From contig CABUZK010000029.1 in NCBI GenBank assembly GCA_902496115.1, positions 1-23,454 on the forward strand: 23,454 bases of DNA, written 5' to 3'. Below the pieces are notes generated by a model, which ran no database searches, had not been told where the DNA came from, and was given only the letters and a program-made list of their open reading frames with translations. Shown here in pieces: positions 1-7,560 of the stretch (the stretch's first letter is position 1; the number at the start of each line of letters is the position of its first letter). The stretch is from an uncultured Collinsella sp. GTDB lineage: Bacteria; Actinomycetota; Coriobacteriia; Coriobacteriales; Coriobacteriaceae. Position numbers and translations under genes: made by a program.

Positions 1-25
1 AATTCAATGGTGGGCGATGAGGGAT
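1..25. repeat. 25-bp direct repeat of tRNA-Val 3' end (copy 1)
   Basis: Positions 1-25 are identical to 187-211. The second copy holds the last 15 nt of the tRNA-Val gene plus 10 bp of its downstream flank. Copy 1 has no tRNA body beside it: from position 26 the sequence is unrelated. It could be the scar of a lost tandem tRNA or an attachment-site-like duplication; the window edge prevents a decision. Confidence 0.75.
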
Positions 26-151
26 GTCCGCGTGCGGCTGGCGCCGTCCGCGCCCCGCTTCGTCGCTTCGCTCCTCGCGTGCTGCGCTGGAAAACGCTTC
101 GCGTTTCCTCAGCTCCGCACCCTTGCGGGTTCGAATCCCATGCACCGGGCC
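26..151. other. GC-rich intergenic stretch, no gene seen
   Basis: This stretch lies between the two copies of the 25-bp repeat and is very rich in G+C. It contains an imperfect hairpin at 86-113 (loop TTC) and a T-arm-like string GGTTCGAATCCC near 128-139 on the plus strand. No matching D-arm, anticodon arm or acceptor strand is visible, so I do not call a tRNA. No open frame here has a ribosome binding site. Confidence 0.5.
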
Positions 152-183
152 CAAAAAAGAAAGGCCTCCATCGCTGGAGGCCT
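152..183 (-). terminator. Rho-independent terminator after tRNA-Val
   Basis: The arms AGGCCTCC (162-169) and GGAGGCCT (176-183) form a perfect 8-bp stem with a 6-nt loop. On the minus strand it is followed by a T-rich run (complement of 152-161). It lies 13 nt beyond the tRNA-Val 3' end and would also end asnB read-through. Confidence 0.85.
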
Positions 184-186
184 AAC

Positions 187-211
187 AATTCAATGGTGGG
201 CGATGAGGGAT
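187..211. repeat. 25-bp direct repeat (copy 2, overlapping tRNA-Val)
   Basis: Identical to positions 1-25. It covers the 3' strand of the acceptor stem and part of the T stem of tRNA-Val (197-211) and 10 bp of 3' flank. tRNA 3' ends are common integration targets of site-specific recombinases, but no integrase gene lies in the 160 bp between the copies. Confidence 0.75.
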
Positions 212-269
212 TCGAACCCCCAGCCTTGTGCGTGTAAAGCACCTGCGCTAACCGTTGCGCCAATCGCCC
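197..269 (-). tRNA. tRNA-Val (anticodon UAC)
   Basis: The 73-nt minus-strand sequence folds as a standard cloverleaf. The acceptor strands are GGGCGAT and ATCGCCC, the D stem is GCGC/GCGC, the anticodon loop is TTTACAC, which gives anticodon TAC, and the T arm contains GGGGGTTCGAATCCC. The outermost anticodon-stem pair (27-43) is a G-A mismatch. CCA is not encoded: the discriminator A is followed by CCATT, where the CCA match appears fortuitous or only partly usable. It reads the valine codons GTA and probably GTG. Confidence 0.93.
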
Positions 270-279
270 GCAGGGACTG

Positions 280-307
280 AGTATAGCGGAAACCCCGTGC
301 TGTTCAC
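280..307 (-). promoter_or_regulatory. Likely tRNA-Val promoter
   Basis: On the minus strand a TATACT -10 box (complement of 280-285) lies 10 nt upstream of the tRNA 5' end. A weak -35 (GTGAAC, complement of 302-307) is 16 nt further upstream. The -10 box is near consensus and the spacing to the tRNA is right; the -35 is poor. Confidence 0.5.
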
Positions 308-326
308 CGCTAATTCATAACGAAAT

Positions 327-2195
327 CTAAGCGGCGACTTCGGTGCCCTTGTTCTCGTCGATAAAGAAACGCTTGTACCAGATGAGGAACGTCAGCGTGG
401 TATAGATCTTGCGCTGGTTGAGCGCGCGACCCTCAAAGTGATCGTCGAGCAGTTTCATGAGCGCATCGGTGTCAAAGAAATCAGCAGCCCACGGTGCGGT
501 GAAGTATTCCTTTACGTAGTCGTAGTACTTTTGCTCGCGCAGCCAGAACTTGACCGGTACGGGGAAGCCCACCTTCTTGCGCGTTGCCCACTCGTCGGGC
601 AGCGTGCGGTTGGCAGCGTGACGCAGAACGAGCTTGCAGCCTTCTTCGTTAACACGGTAGTTGGCGGGAATGTGCTCGGCAAACTCCATGACCTTCTTGT
701 CCAGAAACGGGACGCGAAGCTCCAGAGAATGCGCCATGCACATCTTGTCGGCCTTGAGCAGAATGTCGCCCGGTAGCCACATGTTCATATCCAGATACTG
801 TTTCTTGGAAAGCTCGCAGCAGTTGGGAACCTGCTTGTAGTACTCGGCGCACATCTCGGCGGCGTTCTTGCCGGTGTCATAAGCGGGCTTGAGCACCTCG
901 TCGACTTCGGAGGGATCGAACACCTTTGCCTGACCCACATACCAGCGCTCGGGAACCTCGGCGCATTTCGTCAGGAAGTTGTGACCCTTAAAGTAGGGGA
1001 GATGCTGAACGAGTGAGCCCAGGGCGCGACGTATGCCGAGCGGCACGCGCTTCTTAAAAGTGCGCATCTCGGGGGTGTCCTCGTACCACTCATAGCCGGC
1101 AAACAGCTCGTCGGCACCCTCGCCCGAAAGGACGACGGTGACCTCCTTGGAAGCCATCTGCGCCAGATAGTACAGCGGCACGCTGGACAGGTTCGATTGC
1201 GGCTCGTCCATGTGGTACTGGATATCGGGCAGTGCATCAAAGAACTCGTCGGCGGTAATCATCTTGCGCACGTTCTTGATGCCCAGCTTGTCGGAAAGCT
1301 CGGCGGCGTAGTTGGTCTCGTTGAAGTTCTTGTAATCGAAGCCGACAGAATACGTGGTGTCGGGCATGAGACAGGCAGCGATGTAGCTAGAATCGACACC
1401 GCCGGAGAGGAGCGAACCAACCTTAACATCGGCGATTCGGTGCGCAGCGACGCTTTCGTGCACGACCTTGTCGCACTCGTCCACGTACTCCTCGAAGGTC
1501 TTGGAGTTGTCGTCGGTGAAGTCACAGCTCCAGTAACGCTTGATGTCCATGGTGTTGGTCGTCAGGTCATACGTAAAACAATGCGCCGGGGCAAGCTTGA
1601 ACACGCCCTTAAAGAAGGTCTCCTCCGTGGCGGGGAACTGCAGCGTCAGGTAGGGGCGCAGCGCGTCGTGGTTGACAGCCTTCTCAAACTTGGGATGGTC
1701 CAGGAAGCTCTTGATCTCGGAGCCAAACAGCAGTGAGCCATCGGATGCCTGGTAGTAATAGAACGGCTTGATACCAAAGATGTCACGAGCACCAAAGAGT
1801 TTGTTCTTGTTCTGGTCGTGAATCACGAACGCGTACATGCCGCGCAGACGGTTGACCAGGTCCTCGCCCCACTCCTCGTAACCGTGTACCAGGACTTCGG
1901 TATCAGCGTTGCAGTGGAAGGCGTAGCCGGCCGCCTCCAGCTCGGCACGAAGCTCCTGGAAGTTGTAGATCTCTCCGTTGAAGACAATCGTGACCTTGCC
2001 GTCGTCGCTCGACATGGGCTGGGCTCCAGCTTCGGAAAGATCGAGAATCGAAAGACGACGAAAACCAAGGGCAACGTTGTCGACGATATGCTGGCCGCCC
2101 ATATCGGGACCACGGTGGATGATGCGATTCATCATGGCCGTGAGAACCAGCTCACTCTGTTCATCTGTACCGGTAAAACCGACAAAACCGCACAT
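327..2195 (-). CDS. asnB: Asparagine synthase, glutamine-hydrolysing (AsnB)
   Basis: It makes asparagine from aspartate, glutamine and ATP in the cytoplasm. The protein is 622 aa. I chose the ATG at 2195 because it gives Met-Cys-Gly-Phe-Val-Gly-Phe: Cys2, exposed after Met removal, is the nucleophile of the class II glutamine amidotransferase domain. An AAAGGA site precedes it. A longer open frame continues 45 codons upstream but would bury Cys2. The N-terminal glutaminase domain (about 1-210) has RGPD, GFRRLSI and FNGEIYNF motifs. The synthetase domain carries the PP-loop SGGVDSS at 264-270, which binds ATP, and the later motif LELRVPFLDK. The length fits the long AsnB/AsnO group (about 610-640 aa) rather than the 554-aa E. 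coli enzyme. There is no clear terminator directly after it; transcripts may run into tRNA-Val and stop at 152-183. Confidence 0.96.
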   Translation of the reverse strand: MCGFVGFTGTDEQSELVLTAMMNRIIHRGPDMGGQHIVDNVALGFRRLSILDLSEAGAQPMSSDDGKVTIVFNGEIYNFQELRAELEAAGYAFHCNADTEVLVHGYEEWGEDLVNRLRGMYAFVIHDQNKNKLFGARDIFGIKPFYYYQASDGSLLFGSEIKSFLDHPKFEKAVNHDALRPYLTLQFPATEETFFKGVFKLAPAHCFTYDLTTNTMDIKRYWSCDFTDDNSKTFEEYVDECDKVVHESVAAHRIADVKVGSLLSGGVDSSYIAACLMPDTTYSVGFDYKNFNETNYAAELSDKLGIKNVRKMITADEFFDALPDIQYHMDEPQSNLSSVPLYYLAQMASKEVTVVLSGEGADELFAGYEWYEDTPEMRTFKKRVPLGIRRALGSLVQHLPYFKGHNFLTKCAEVPERWYVGQAKVFDPSEVDEVLKPAYDTGKNAAEMCAEYYKQVPNCCELSKKQYLDMNMWLPGDILLKADKMCMAHSLELRVPFLDKKVMEFAEHIPANYRVNEEGCKLVLRHAANRTLPDEWATRKKVGFPVPVKFWLREQKYYDYVKEYFTAPWAADFFDTDALMKLLDDHFEGRALNQRKIYTTLTFLIWYKRFFIDENKGTEVAA

Positions 2196-2227
2196 GCAAG
2201 ATCCTTTCTGCTGACGGCTCAGGTGTA

Positions 2228-2248
2228 CTGCCGCAAGGATTGCGGCAG
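2228..2248 (-). promoter_or_regulatory. Hairpin in asnB 5' leader
   Basis: The arms CTGCCGCAA (2228-2236) and TTGCGGCAG (2240-2248) form a perfect 9-bp stem with a 3-nt loop, 33 nt upstream of the asnB start. No T-tract follows on either strand, so it is not a standard terminator. It may protect or control the leader; a role is not shown by the sequence. Confidence 0.5.
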
Positions 2249-2320
2249 CTGATGTCAAATAATCTTTACTATCATGCCAATCTTTTGTTTCGTGATAGGG
2301 CATAAGCGCCGAGCGAACCG

Positions 2321-2365
2321 AAAAAACCACGTCCCGATCTTCAGGCGAAGCGGCGGGACGTGGTT
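2321..2365 (-). terminator. Strong minus-strand terminator upstream of asnB
   Basis: A perfect 12-bp stem (AACCACGTCCCG at 2325-2336, CGGGACGTGGTT at 2354-2365) with a 17-nt loop is followed on the minus strand by six T (complement of 2321-2326). The geometry only works for minus-strand transcription. No coding gene lies just upstream on that strand, since murE is divergent, so it ends a short transcript or acts as an attenuator ahead of asnB. Confidence 0.8.
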
Positions 2366-2427
2366 GCGAACGCTATGTTAAAGAACAGCACCCAGATTTC
2401 CTTGGTTTTACACGGGGTGAACACTGT
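2321..2427 (-). ncRNA. Possible small RNA or attenuated asnB leader
   Basis: On the minus strand a possible promoter (-35 TTGCAT, complement of 2456-2461; 16-nt spacer; -10 TAATAA, complement of 2434-2439) would start a transcript near 2427. It would end about 105 nt later at the terminator 2321-2365. The predicted RNA can also pair AACAG/CTGTT and CACC/GGTG near its 5' end. It has no convincing start codon with a ribosome site. I found no T-box sequence. A separate small RNA and an asnB leader with conditional read-through are both possible. Confidence 0.35.
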
Positions 2428-2594
2428 TGCCATTTATTAGACCACGGCACAGTCCATGCAATTTTTTAGAAGGCTGTGATGCGCGCAAGGTCAGGTGGCA
2501 TATTAGGATGGTTGATAATACAGAATGTTTCATCGTTTCTGCCGCGGGACGTCTTCTGCCCTTTAAGGCTGAATTTAGCGAGAGAGGTCTTTGT

Positions 2595-4112
2595 ATGTCG
2601 AGTCCGACACAAGAGAAGCTAACTCTGATGCGCTATATAGAGTTGCTCGAGGAAGATGACCTTGTTGTTTCCAGACCGAGCGCTTCGTGCGACCAGCGCA
2701 TTGAGTTTGCGACTGATGACTCGCGCCAGGTGCGTCCGGGCACGTTGTTTGTCTGCAAAGGCCGTGCGTTTAAGCGCGAGTACCTGCTTTCGGCAATCGC
2801 CGATGGCGCCGTGGCCTACGTTTCCGAGGTCGATTACGATGTTGATCTTCCCGCGGTGATTGTGAGCGATATTCGTCGCACGCTCGCCGTGGTGGCAGAT
2901 GCCTTTTATGGGCACCCGTCGGGTAAGGTGAAGGTCTGCGCCTTTACAGGCACCAAGGGCAAGTCGACCTGCAGCTTTTATCTGCGCGGCATCCTCGCCA
3001 ACGAGGCCAAGCTTACGGGCTGTCATCGACCCGCTCTTAATACGGGCATTGAGTTCGACGACGGCATCGAGACGGGCCCTTCCAAGCTGACGACCCCCGA
3101 ATCCTTCCTGCTGCAGTCTCGCATCGCACATGCTGCGGAGGCGGGTGCCCCGTGGCTGGTTATGGAGGCATCGAGTCAGGGCCTCAAATACGAGCGTACG
3201 GGCAAGATTGACTTTGAAGTCGGCGCCTTTACCAATATCGGCGAGGATCACATTTCGCCGATTGAGCATCCGACGCTTGAGGATTACTTTGCCAGCAAGC
3301 TCAAAATCTTCTTGCAGAGCCGTTTTGCCGTGGTCAATCTCGATATGGATAAGGTCGATCGCGTGCTCGAGGCGGCATCTCGTTGCGAACGTACGGTGAC
3401 GTTCTCCCTGACCGACGAGCGTGCCGACGTGCTTGCGCTGGCGATTCGCAATGGCGACTGCGGCGTGGTGGCAACGGTGCGCACGCCCCGTTTTACGCGT
3501 GACATTGTGATTCCCACGCCGGTTAAGTTCAATGTGTCCAACGCGCTTGCCGCTATTGCCTGCGCCGAGGCCCTGGGCATTTCCGAAGAGGGTATCGCCC
3601 ATGGCTTTGAGGGCGTCTTCGTTCCCGGTCGTATGGAGCTCTATCCGTCCGTATCGGGCAAAATCCTGGGCATCGTCGATTTTGCACATAACGGCATGAG
3701 CCTCGAGACACTCCTGCGCGACTTGCGCGAGAACTATCCCGAGCGTGAGCTGGCGGTTGTATTTGGCGCTACGGGCGGTAAGGGTGTCGATCGACGCACC
3801 ACGATGGGCATCGCCGCTGGCAAGTATGCCGACCGAATCGTGATTACCGAGGATGACCCCGGCCCCGAGGATGTCGAGGACATCTGCGCCGAGATCGCGC
3901 GCAACGTTCAAGCGCAGGGAAATGATAACTGGCAAATCGTGACTGATCGCGTTGCCGCTATCGAGACTGCCGTGCGCGAAACTGTCCGTCCTGCCGTGGT
4001 CATCGTGACCGGTAAGGGCGAGGAAGAGTGTATGCTGCGCAAGAACGGACCCGAGCCTTGTGAGCGCGACGGTTCGATTCTCAAGCGCACCCTTGCGGCG
4101 TACGACGCCTAG
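2595..4112 (+). CDS. murE: MurE-type UDP-MurNAc-tripeptide synthetase, lysine/ornithine-type signature
   Basis: This cytoplasmic Mur ligase adds the third amino acid to UDP-MurNAc-L-Ala-D-Glu. The protein is 505 aa from the ATG at 2595, preceded by GAGAGAGG; upstream in-frame starts lack a site. Domains in order are the N-terminal UDP-binding domain (about 30-110), the central ATPase domain with the P-loop GTKGKST at 119-125, TTPE, EASSQGL and NIGEDH, and the C-terminal domain with GRMELY and VDFAHNG. The residue-selecting motif reads DDPGP (420-424) instead of the DNPR of meso-diaminopimelate enzymes. That, with FAHNG, is closest to the lysine-adding MurE of streptococci and lactococci, so a lysine or ornithine substrate is inferred. 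It is the first gene of a run murE-HAD-murI-rph without an internal terminator; murI makes D-glutamate for the same pathway. Confidence 0.9.
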   Translation: MSSPTQEKLTLMRYIELLEEDDLVVSRPSASCDQRIEFATDDSRQVRPGTLFVCKGRAFKREYLLSAIADGAVAYVSEVDYDVDLPAVIVSDIRRTLAVVADAFYGHPSGKVKVCAFTGTKGKSTCSFYLRGILANEAKLTGCHRPALNTGIEFDDGIETGPSKLTTPESFLLQSRIAHAAEAGAPWLVMEASSQGLKYERTGKIDFEVGAFTNIGEDHISPIEHPTLEDYFASKLKIFLQSRFAVVNLDMDKVDRVLEAASRCERTVTFSLTDERADVLALAIRNGDCGVVATVRTPRFTRDIVIPTPVKFNVSNALAAIACAEALGISEEGIAHGFEGVFVPGRMELYPSVSGKILGIVDFAHNGMSLETLLRDLRENYPERELAVVFGATGGKGVDRRTTMGIAAGKYADRIVITEDDPGPEDVEDICAEIARNVQAQGNDNWQIVTDRVAAIETAVRETVRPAVVIVTGKGEEECMLRKNGPEPCERDGSILKRTLAAYDA

Positions 4113-4142
4113 ACCAGCCCCTTCTATGTAAACGGAGTGACC

Positions 4143-5054
4143 ATGTCCCACAACATCCTGCCGACCGTTGCCGAGCTTTCGGGCGAGATGCGCGAGCGCC
4201 TTGCCAAGGTCAAGTATGTCTTTACCGATCTGGACGCCACGATGCTCGCCCCCGGCTCGTGCGTGCTGCGCGATAACGACGGCAATCCCTCGACCAAGCT
4301 CGTCGAGGCGGTTGTCGCGCTCGCCCGTGCCGGCATCCAGGTGGTTCCCACCTCGGGTCGCAATCGCACCATGATCCATGAGGACGCCCGCGTGCTCGGC
4401 CTCAACTCCTACATCGGCGAGATGGGCGGCCTGGTCATGTACGACCTCAAGGCCAACGACTGGGAGTACCTGACGGGCGACATGCCCTACGACCCCGCCT
4501 GCGGTCTCACGCCGCACCAGGTGATCGAGCAGACCGGCGTGTGCGAGAAGATCCTTGCCCGCTGGCCGCACAAGATCGAATACCACAACGACATGTCGAC
4601 CGGCTACAAGTACCGTGAGGTCACCGTCGGCATGCGCGGCGATGTGCCCGACGATGAGGTCCAGGCCATCCTGGACGAGGCCGGCTGCGGTCTGGTCTGG
4701 GCTTGCAACGGCCATCTGACTCACCTGTCCAAGCCGACGACGCTCGAGCTTAATCGCGTCGAGGACGGCCGCGCCTTCAACATCAATCCGGCGGGTCTCA
4801 ACAAAGGCGTTGCCATTGCGCGCTTCTGCGAGCACCTGGGGATCGAGCGCGAGGAGACGCTTGCGCTCGGCGACTCCGAGTCCGACTTCTACATGGCCGA
4901 CCATGTTGGCATGTTCTGCCTGGTCGAGAACGGTCTGACGAGCGCCGGTGCCCCGGAGTTCTTGGATGCCTGCGACAATGCCTATATTACGCGCGGCAAG
5001 ATTGTCGACGGTTGGGTGGCAACGGCCGAGCTGTTGGTCGCGGCCCGTTCGTAG
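4143..5054 (+). CDS. HAD-superfamily hydrolase, subfamily IIB (Cof-like)
   Basis: A predicted Mg2+-dependent phosphatase of 303 aa, acting on an unknown small phosphorylated substrate. All HAD motifs are present: motif I DLDAT (29-33, nucleophile Asp29 and Asp31), motif II TSGRN, the motif III lysine in NKGVAIA, and motif IV GDSESD (243-248). A large cap domain lies between motifs II and III, as in subfamily IIB. I use the ATG at 4143, 6 nt after GGAG, rather than the GTG at 4137, which abuts that site. It begins 30 bp after murE and is probably co-transcribed with it and murI. The position suggests a cell-wall precursor or sugar phosphate substrate, but the sequence does not show it. The cap resembles those of sugar-phosphatases only in general terms. 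Confidence 0.85.
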   Translation: MSHNILPTVAELSGEMRERLAKVKYVFTDLDATMLAPGSCVLRDNDGNPSTKLVEAVVALARAGIQVVPTSGRNRTMIHEDARVLGLNSYIGEMGGLVMYDLKANDWEYLTGDMPYDPACGLTPHQVIEQTGVCEKILARWPHKIEYHNDMSTGYKYREVTVGMRGDVPDDEVQAILDEAGCGLVWACNGHLTHLSKPTTLELNRVEDGRAFNINPAGLNKGVAIARFCEHLGIEREETLALGDSESDFYMADHVGMFCLVENGLTSAGAPEFLDACDNAYITRGKIVDGWVATAELLVAARS

Positions 5055-5105
5055 CGCGACGCATCACGCATGGTCGCATTTTTCGAGAGAGAATCTGGTG
5101 AGGTA

Positions 5106-5990
5106 ATGTCCGATATCGATAATCTGGCCGGGGACACGCGTCCGATCGGCGTGTTCGACTCGGGCCTGGGCGGCTTAACGGTCGCGCGCGCGATCGCAAC
5201 GGCGCTTCCGCACGAGTCCGTCTACTATTTCGGTGACACTAAACGCTGCCCTTATGGCACCCGCACCGAGGACGAGGTTCGCTCGTTTGCGCTGCAGGCG
5301 GGCCGCTGGCTATCGAGGCACGACGTTAAGATCATGGTCATCGCCTGTAACACGGCGACCGCCGCGGCCTTGCGTCTGGCTCAGCAAGTGCTCGACGTTC
5401 CCGTGATCGGCGTGATCGCCCCGGGCGCACGCGCCGCCATCAACAGCACGCGTACGCGTCGCGTGGGCGTGCTCGCCACCAACCTCACCATTCGCTCGGG
5501 CGCCTACACGCGCGCCATCCAGGATTTGGATGCTGGTGTCGATGTGTATGGCTGCCCGGCTTCGAGCTTTGTCGAGGTCGTCGAGCACGAGCTCGCCTCG
5601 GGCGCGCATCTGCAGGAGCAGTGGCTCGAGAACGAGGATATTTTTGATACGCCAGCCGTTCGCGCGCTGGTCGGCACCACAGTCGAGCCGCTGCACGATC
5701 GTGGCATCGATACCGTGGTACTCGGCTGCACGCATTTCCCGCTGCTGGTGGGTCCCATCCGCCATGCGCTAGGACCCGGGGTGCGCGTGGTGAGCTCCGC
5801 CGAGGAGACCACCCGCGAGCTGACCGATATCCTCACGCGCCGTGAGCAGCTGGCGGGCGATGCCGCCGAGCCACAGCATCGCTTTGCCACCACGTCTGAC
5901 AACATTGCCGAGTTTGCGGTGGCGGGTAGCTTTATCTTTGGCCAGCCGCTTAAAAGCATCGAGCATGTCGATATCGACGAACTCGGTTAG
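5106..5990 (+). CDS. murI: Glutamate racemase MurI
   Basis: It interconverts L- and D-glutamate without cofactor and supplies D-Glu for peptidoglycan. The protein is 294 aa. The two catalytic cysteines are in ACNTA (Cys81) and GCTHFPLL (Cys208); the substrate-binding motif FDSGLGG (Asp18) and YFGDTKRCPYG are intact. The start at 5106 follows GGTGAGG with unusually short spacing. An in-frame ATG at 5070 would add 12 residues but has no ribosome site, and the family normally begins close to the GVFDSG motif, so 5106 is preferred. It lies 51 bp after the HAD gene and 53 bp before rph. The order murI-rph-rdgB is common in Gram-positive bacteria, which supports the calls. Confidence 0.95.
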   Translation: MSDIDNLAGDTRPIGVFDSGLGGLTVARAIATALPHESVYYFGDTKRCPYGTRTEDEVRSFALQAGRWLSRHDVKIMVIACNTATAAALRLAQQVLDVPVIGVIAPGARAAINSTRTRRVGVLATNLTIRSGAYTRAIQDLDAGVDVYGCPASSFVEVVEHELASGAHLQEQWLENEDIFDTPAVRALVGTTVEPLHDRGIDTVVLGCTHFPLLVGPIRHALGPGVRVVSSAEETTRELTDILTRREQLAGDAAEPQHRFATTSDNIAEFAVAGSFIFGQPLKSIEHVDIDELG

Positions 5991-6043
5991 GCTCGCAATG
6001 TCGCCGGAGGCTTCGCCACATCTTTTGCCGAAAGGATAGTTCC

Positions 6044-6769
6044 ATGGAATACATGCAGGTTAACCGCGCCAACGGCCGCGCCGCCAACGAGCTGCGCCCC
6101 GTTAAGCTCACCCGCGGCGTCATGAAGCACGCCCACGGCTCGTGCCTGGCCGAGTTCGGCGACACGCGCGTACTGTGCGCCGCCACCATCGAGGAGGGTG
6201 TGCCTGGTTGGCGCAAGGGCGCCAAGGCCGGCTGGGTAACGGCGGAATATGCGATGCTACCGGCCTCGACCGGTAAACGCTGCAAGCGCGAGCATGCCAA
6301 CCGCAAGGGCCGCTCCATGGAGATCGAGCGGCTTATCGGCCGCAGCCTGCGTACCGTCGTCAATATGAAGGCGCTCGGCGAGTACACCGTTACCGTCGAC
6401 TGCGATGTGATCCAGGCCGATGGCGGCACGCGTACGGCGAGCATTACCGGCGCCTGGGTGGCGCTGCACGACGCCCTTGCCATGTGGGTCGAGGCGGGCA
6501 AACTCGAGCGCATCCCGCTCACGGGCCAGGTTGCCGCCATTTCCATGGGCGTCGTCGACGGCAATACCCTGCTCGACTTGGATTATTCCGAGGACAGCCA
6601 CGCCGAGGTCGACATGAACCTCGTCGCCACCGATTCTGGTGAGATGATCGAACTCCAGGGTACCGGCGAGCAGGCGCCCTTCGACCGCAAGCGTCTCAAC
6701 GCCCTGCTCGACCTGGGCGATAAGGGTATCGCCGAGCTCATCGAGCTTCAGCGCCAAGCCCTCGCCTAA
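6044..6769 (+). CDS. rph: Ribonuclease PH
   Basis: A phosphorolytic 3'-5' exoribonuclease that trims tRNA 3' ends; the family acts as a ring of six subunits. The protein is 241 aa, the normal length. Visible motifs are the N-terminal GDTRVLCAAT, the RGRSMEIERLIGRSLR basic helix and QADGGTRTASITGA, which forms the phosphate site. A GAAAGGA site sits 8 nt before the ATG. A 10-bp terminator begins at the base after its stop codon, so it is the last gene of the murE-HAD-murI-rph run. Nothing is missing or unusual. Confidence 0.96.
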   Translation: MEYMQVNRANGRAANELRPVKLTRGVMKHAHGSCLAEFGDTRVLCAATIEEGVPGWRKGAKAGWVTAEYAMLPASTGKRCKREHANRKGRSMEIERLIGRSLRTVVNMKALGEYTVTVDCDVIQADGGTRTASITGAWVALHDALAMWVEAGKLERIPLTGQVAAISMGVVDGNTLLDLDYSEDSHAEVDMNLVATDSGEMIELQGTGEQAPFDRKRLNALLDLGDKGIAELIELQRQALA

Positions 6770-6808
6770 CCTGCCAAAAAGGGACAGGTTTATTTTGGCA
6801 GGTTTTAT
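6770..6808 (+). terminator. Rho-independent terminator after rph
   Basis: CCTGCCAAAA (6770-6779) pairs perfectly with TTTTGGCAGG (6793-6802); the loop is 13 nt and TTTTAT follows. The stem begins at the first base after the rph stop codon. It separates the murE-rph run from rdgB. The A/T-rich inner stem may allow partial function in the other direction. Confidence 0.9.
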
Positions 6809-6915
6809 CTGGGAAAACGTCGAAGTATAAGACTGCCGTTGATTGAGACGGGAGAGAGGCCGAAGTCCTCGTCGTCCTCAACTCGGCATTGCTATAGAGA
6901 CAAAGGAGGCCAGCT

Positions 6916-7557
6916 ATGGCACTTGAGAAGATTGACATCGACACTCTCGACCCGGCGGCGACCATCGTCGTGGCAACCGGCAACGCCCATAAGCTCACCG
7001 AGATCGAGGCCATTTTGGGCAAGGTCATGCCCGAGGTGCGCTTTGTGGCGCTCGGTCAGCTGGGCGATTTTGAGGACCCCGAGGAAAACGGCACGACGTT
7101 TTTGGAGAACGCCATCATCAAGGCGCAGGCTGCCGTTGAGGAGACGGGCCTTATGGCCATCGCCGACGATTCTGGCTTGGTCGTCGACGCGCTGGACGGC
7201 GAGCCGGGCGTGTATAGCGCGCGCTATGCGGGCGTGCATGGCGACGATGCCGCCAACAACGCCAAGCTTCTCGTTAACCTGGAAGGCGTGGCAGACGAGG
7301 ATCGTACCGCGCGCTTTATGAGCGTCGTCGCGCTTATCGATACGGACGGCCTGGTCACCTATGGCGAGGGCGCCTGCGAGGGCGTTATCGCGCACGAGGG
7401 CCGCGGCGATCACGGCTTTGGCTACGACCCGCTGTTCCTGCCGGTCGATACGCCGGGCAAGACCATGGCCGAGCTCACGACGGACGAGAAGAACGCCATC
7501 AGCCATCGTTTCCATGCGCTCGAGCATCTGTCCGCTAAGCTGACGGGCGAGGAGTAG
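6916..7557 (+). CDS. rdgB: XTP/dITP pyrophosphatase (RdgB/HAM1)
   Basis: It hydrolyses deaminated purine triphosphates (ITP, dITP, XTP) to monophosphates so that they are not built into DNA or RNA. The protein is 213 aa and has all family motifs: TGNAHK near residue 21, FLENAIIKA, ADDSGL, SARYAG, GFGYDPLF and the C-terminal ISHRFHAL. The first 14 residues before IVVATGN are a short extension. The start at 6916 follows AAAGGAGG, one of the best ribosome sites in the window. A 107-bp gap to the rph terminator should hold its promoter, but I see no clear -35/-10 pair. dtd begins 3 bp after its stop, so the two are translated from one message. Confidence 0.96.
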   Translation: MALEKIDIDTLDPAATIVVATGNAHKLTEIEAILGKVMPEVRFVALGQLGDFEDPEENGTTFLENAIIKAQAAVEETGLMAIADDSGLVVDALDGEPGVYSARYAGVHGDDAANNAKLLVNLEGVADEDRTARFMSVVALIDTDGLVTYGEGACEGVIAHEGRGDHGFGYDPLFLPVDTPGKTMAELTTDEKNAISHRFHALEHLSAKLTGEE

Positions 7558-7560
7558 GCC

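Noticed and set aside
126..150. T-arm-like GGTTCGAATCCC on the plus strand, possible second tRNA
   Set aside because: The flanking sequence does not form an acceptor, D or anticodon arm, so it is at most a fragment.
2366..2500. T-box riboswitch for asnB
   Set aside because: The conserved T-box bulge sequence (about AGGGTGGNACCGCG) is not visible, and the distance from promoter to terminator is too short for a full T-box.
2619..4904. Long open frame on the minus strand (about 760 codons) opposite murE and the HAD gene
   Set aside because: It lies antisense to two genes with full family motifs and no ribosome site or known motif is seen in it. Long antisense frames are expected in DNA of this G+C content.
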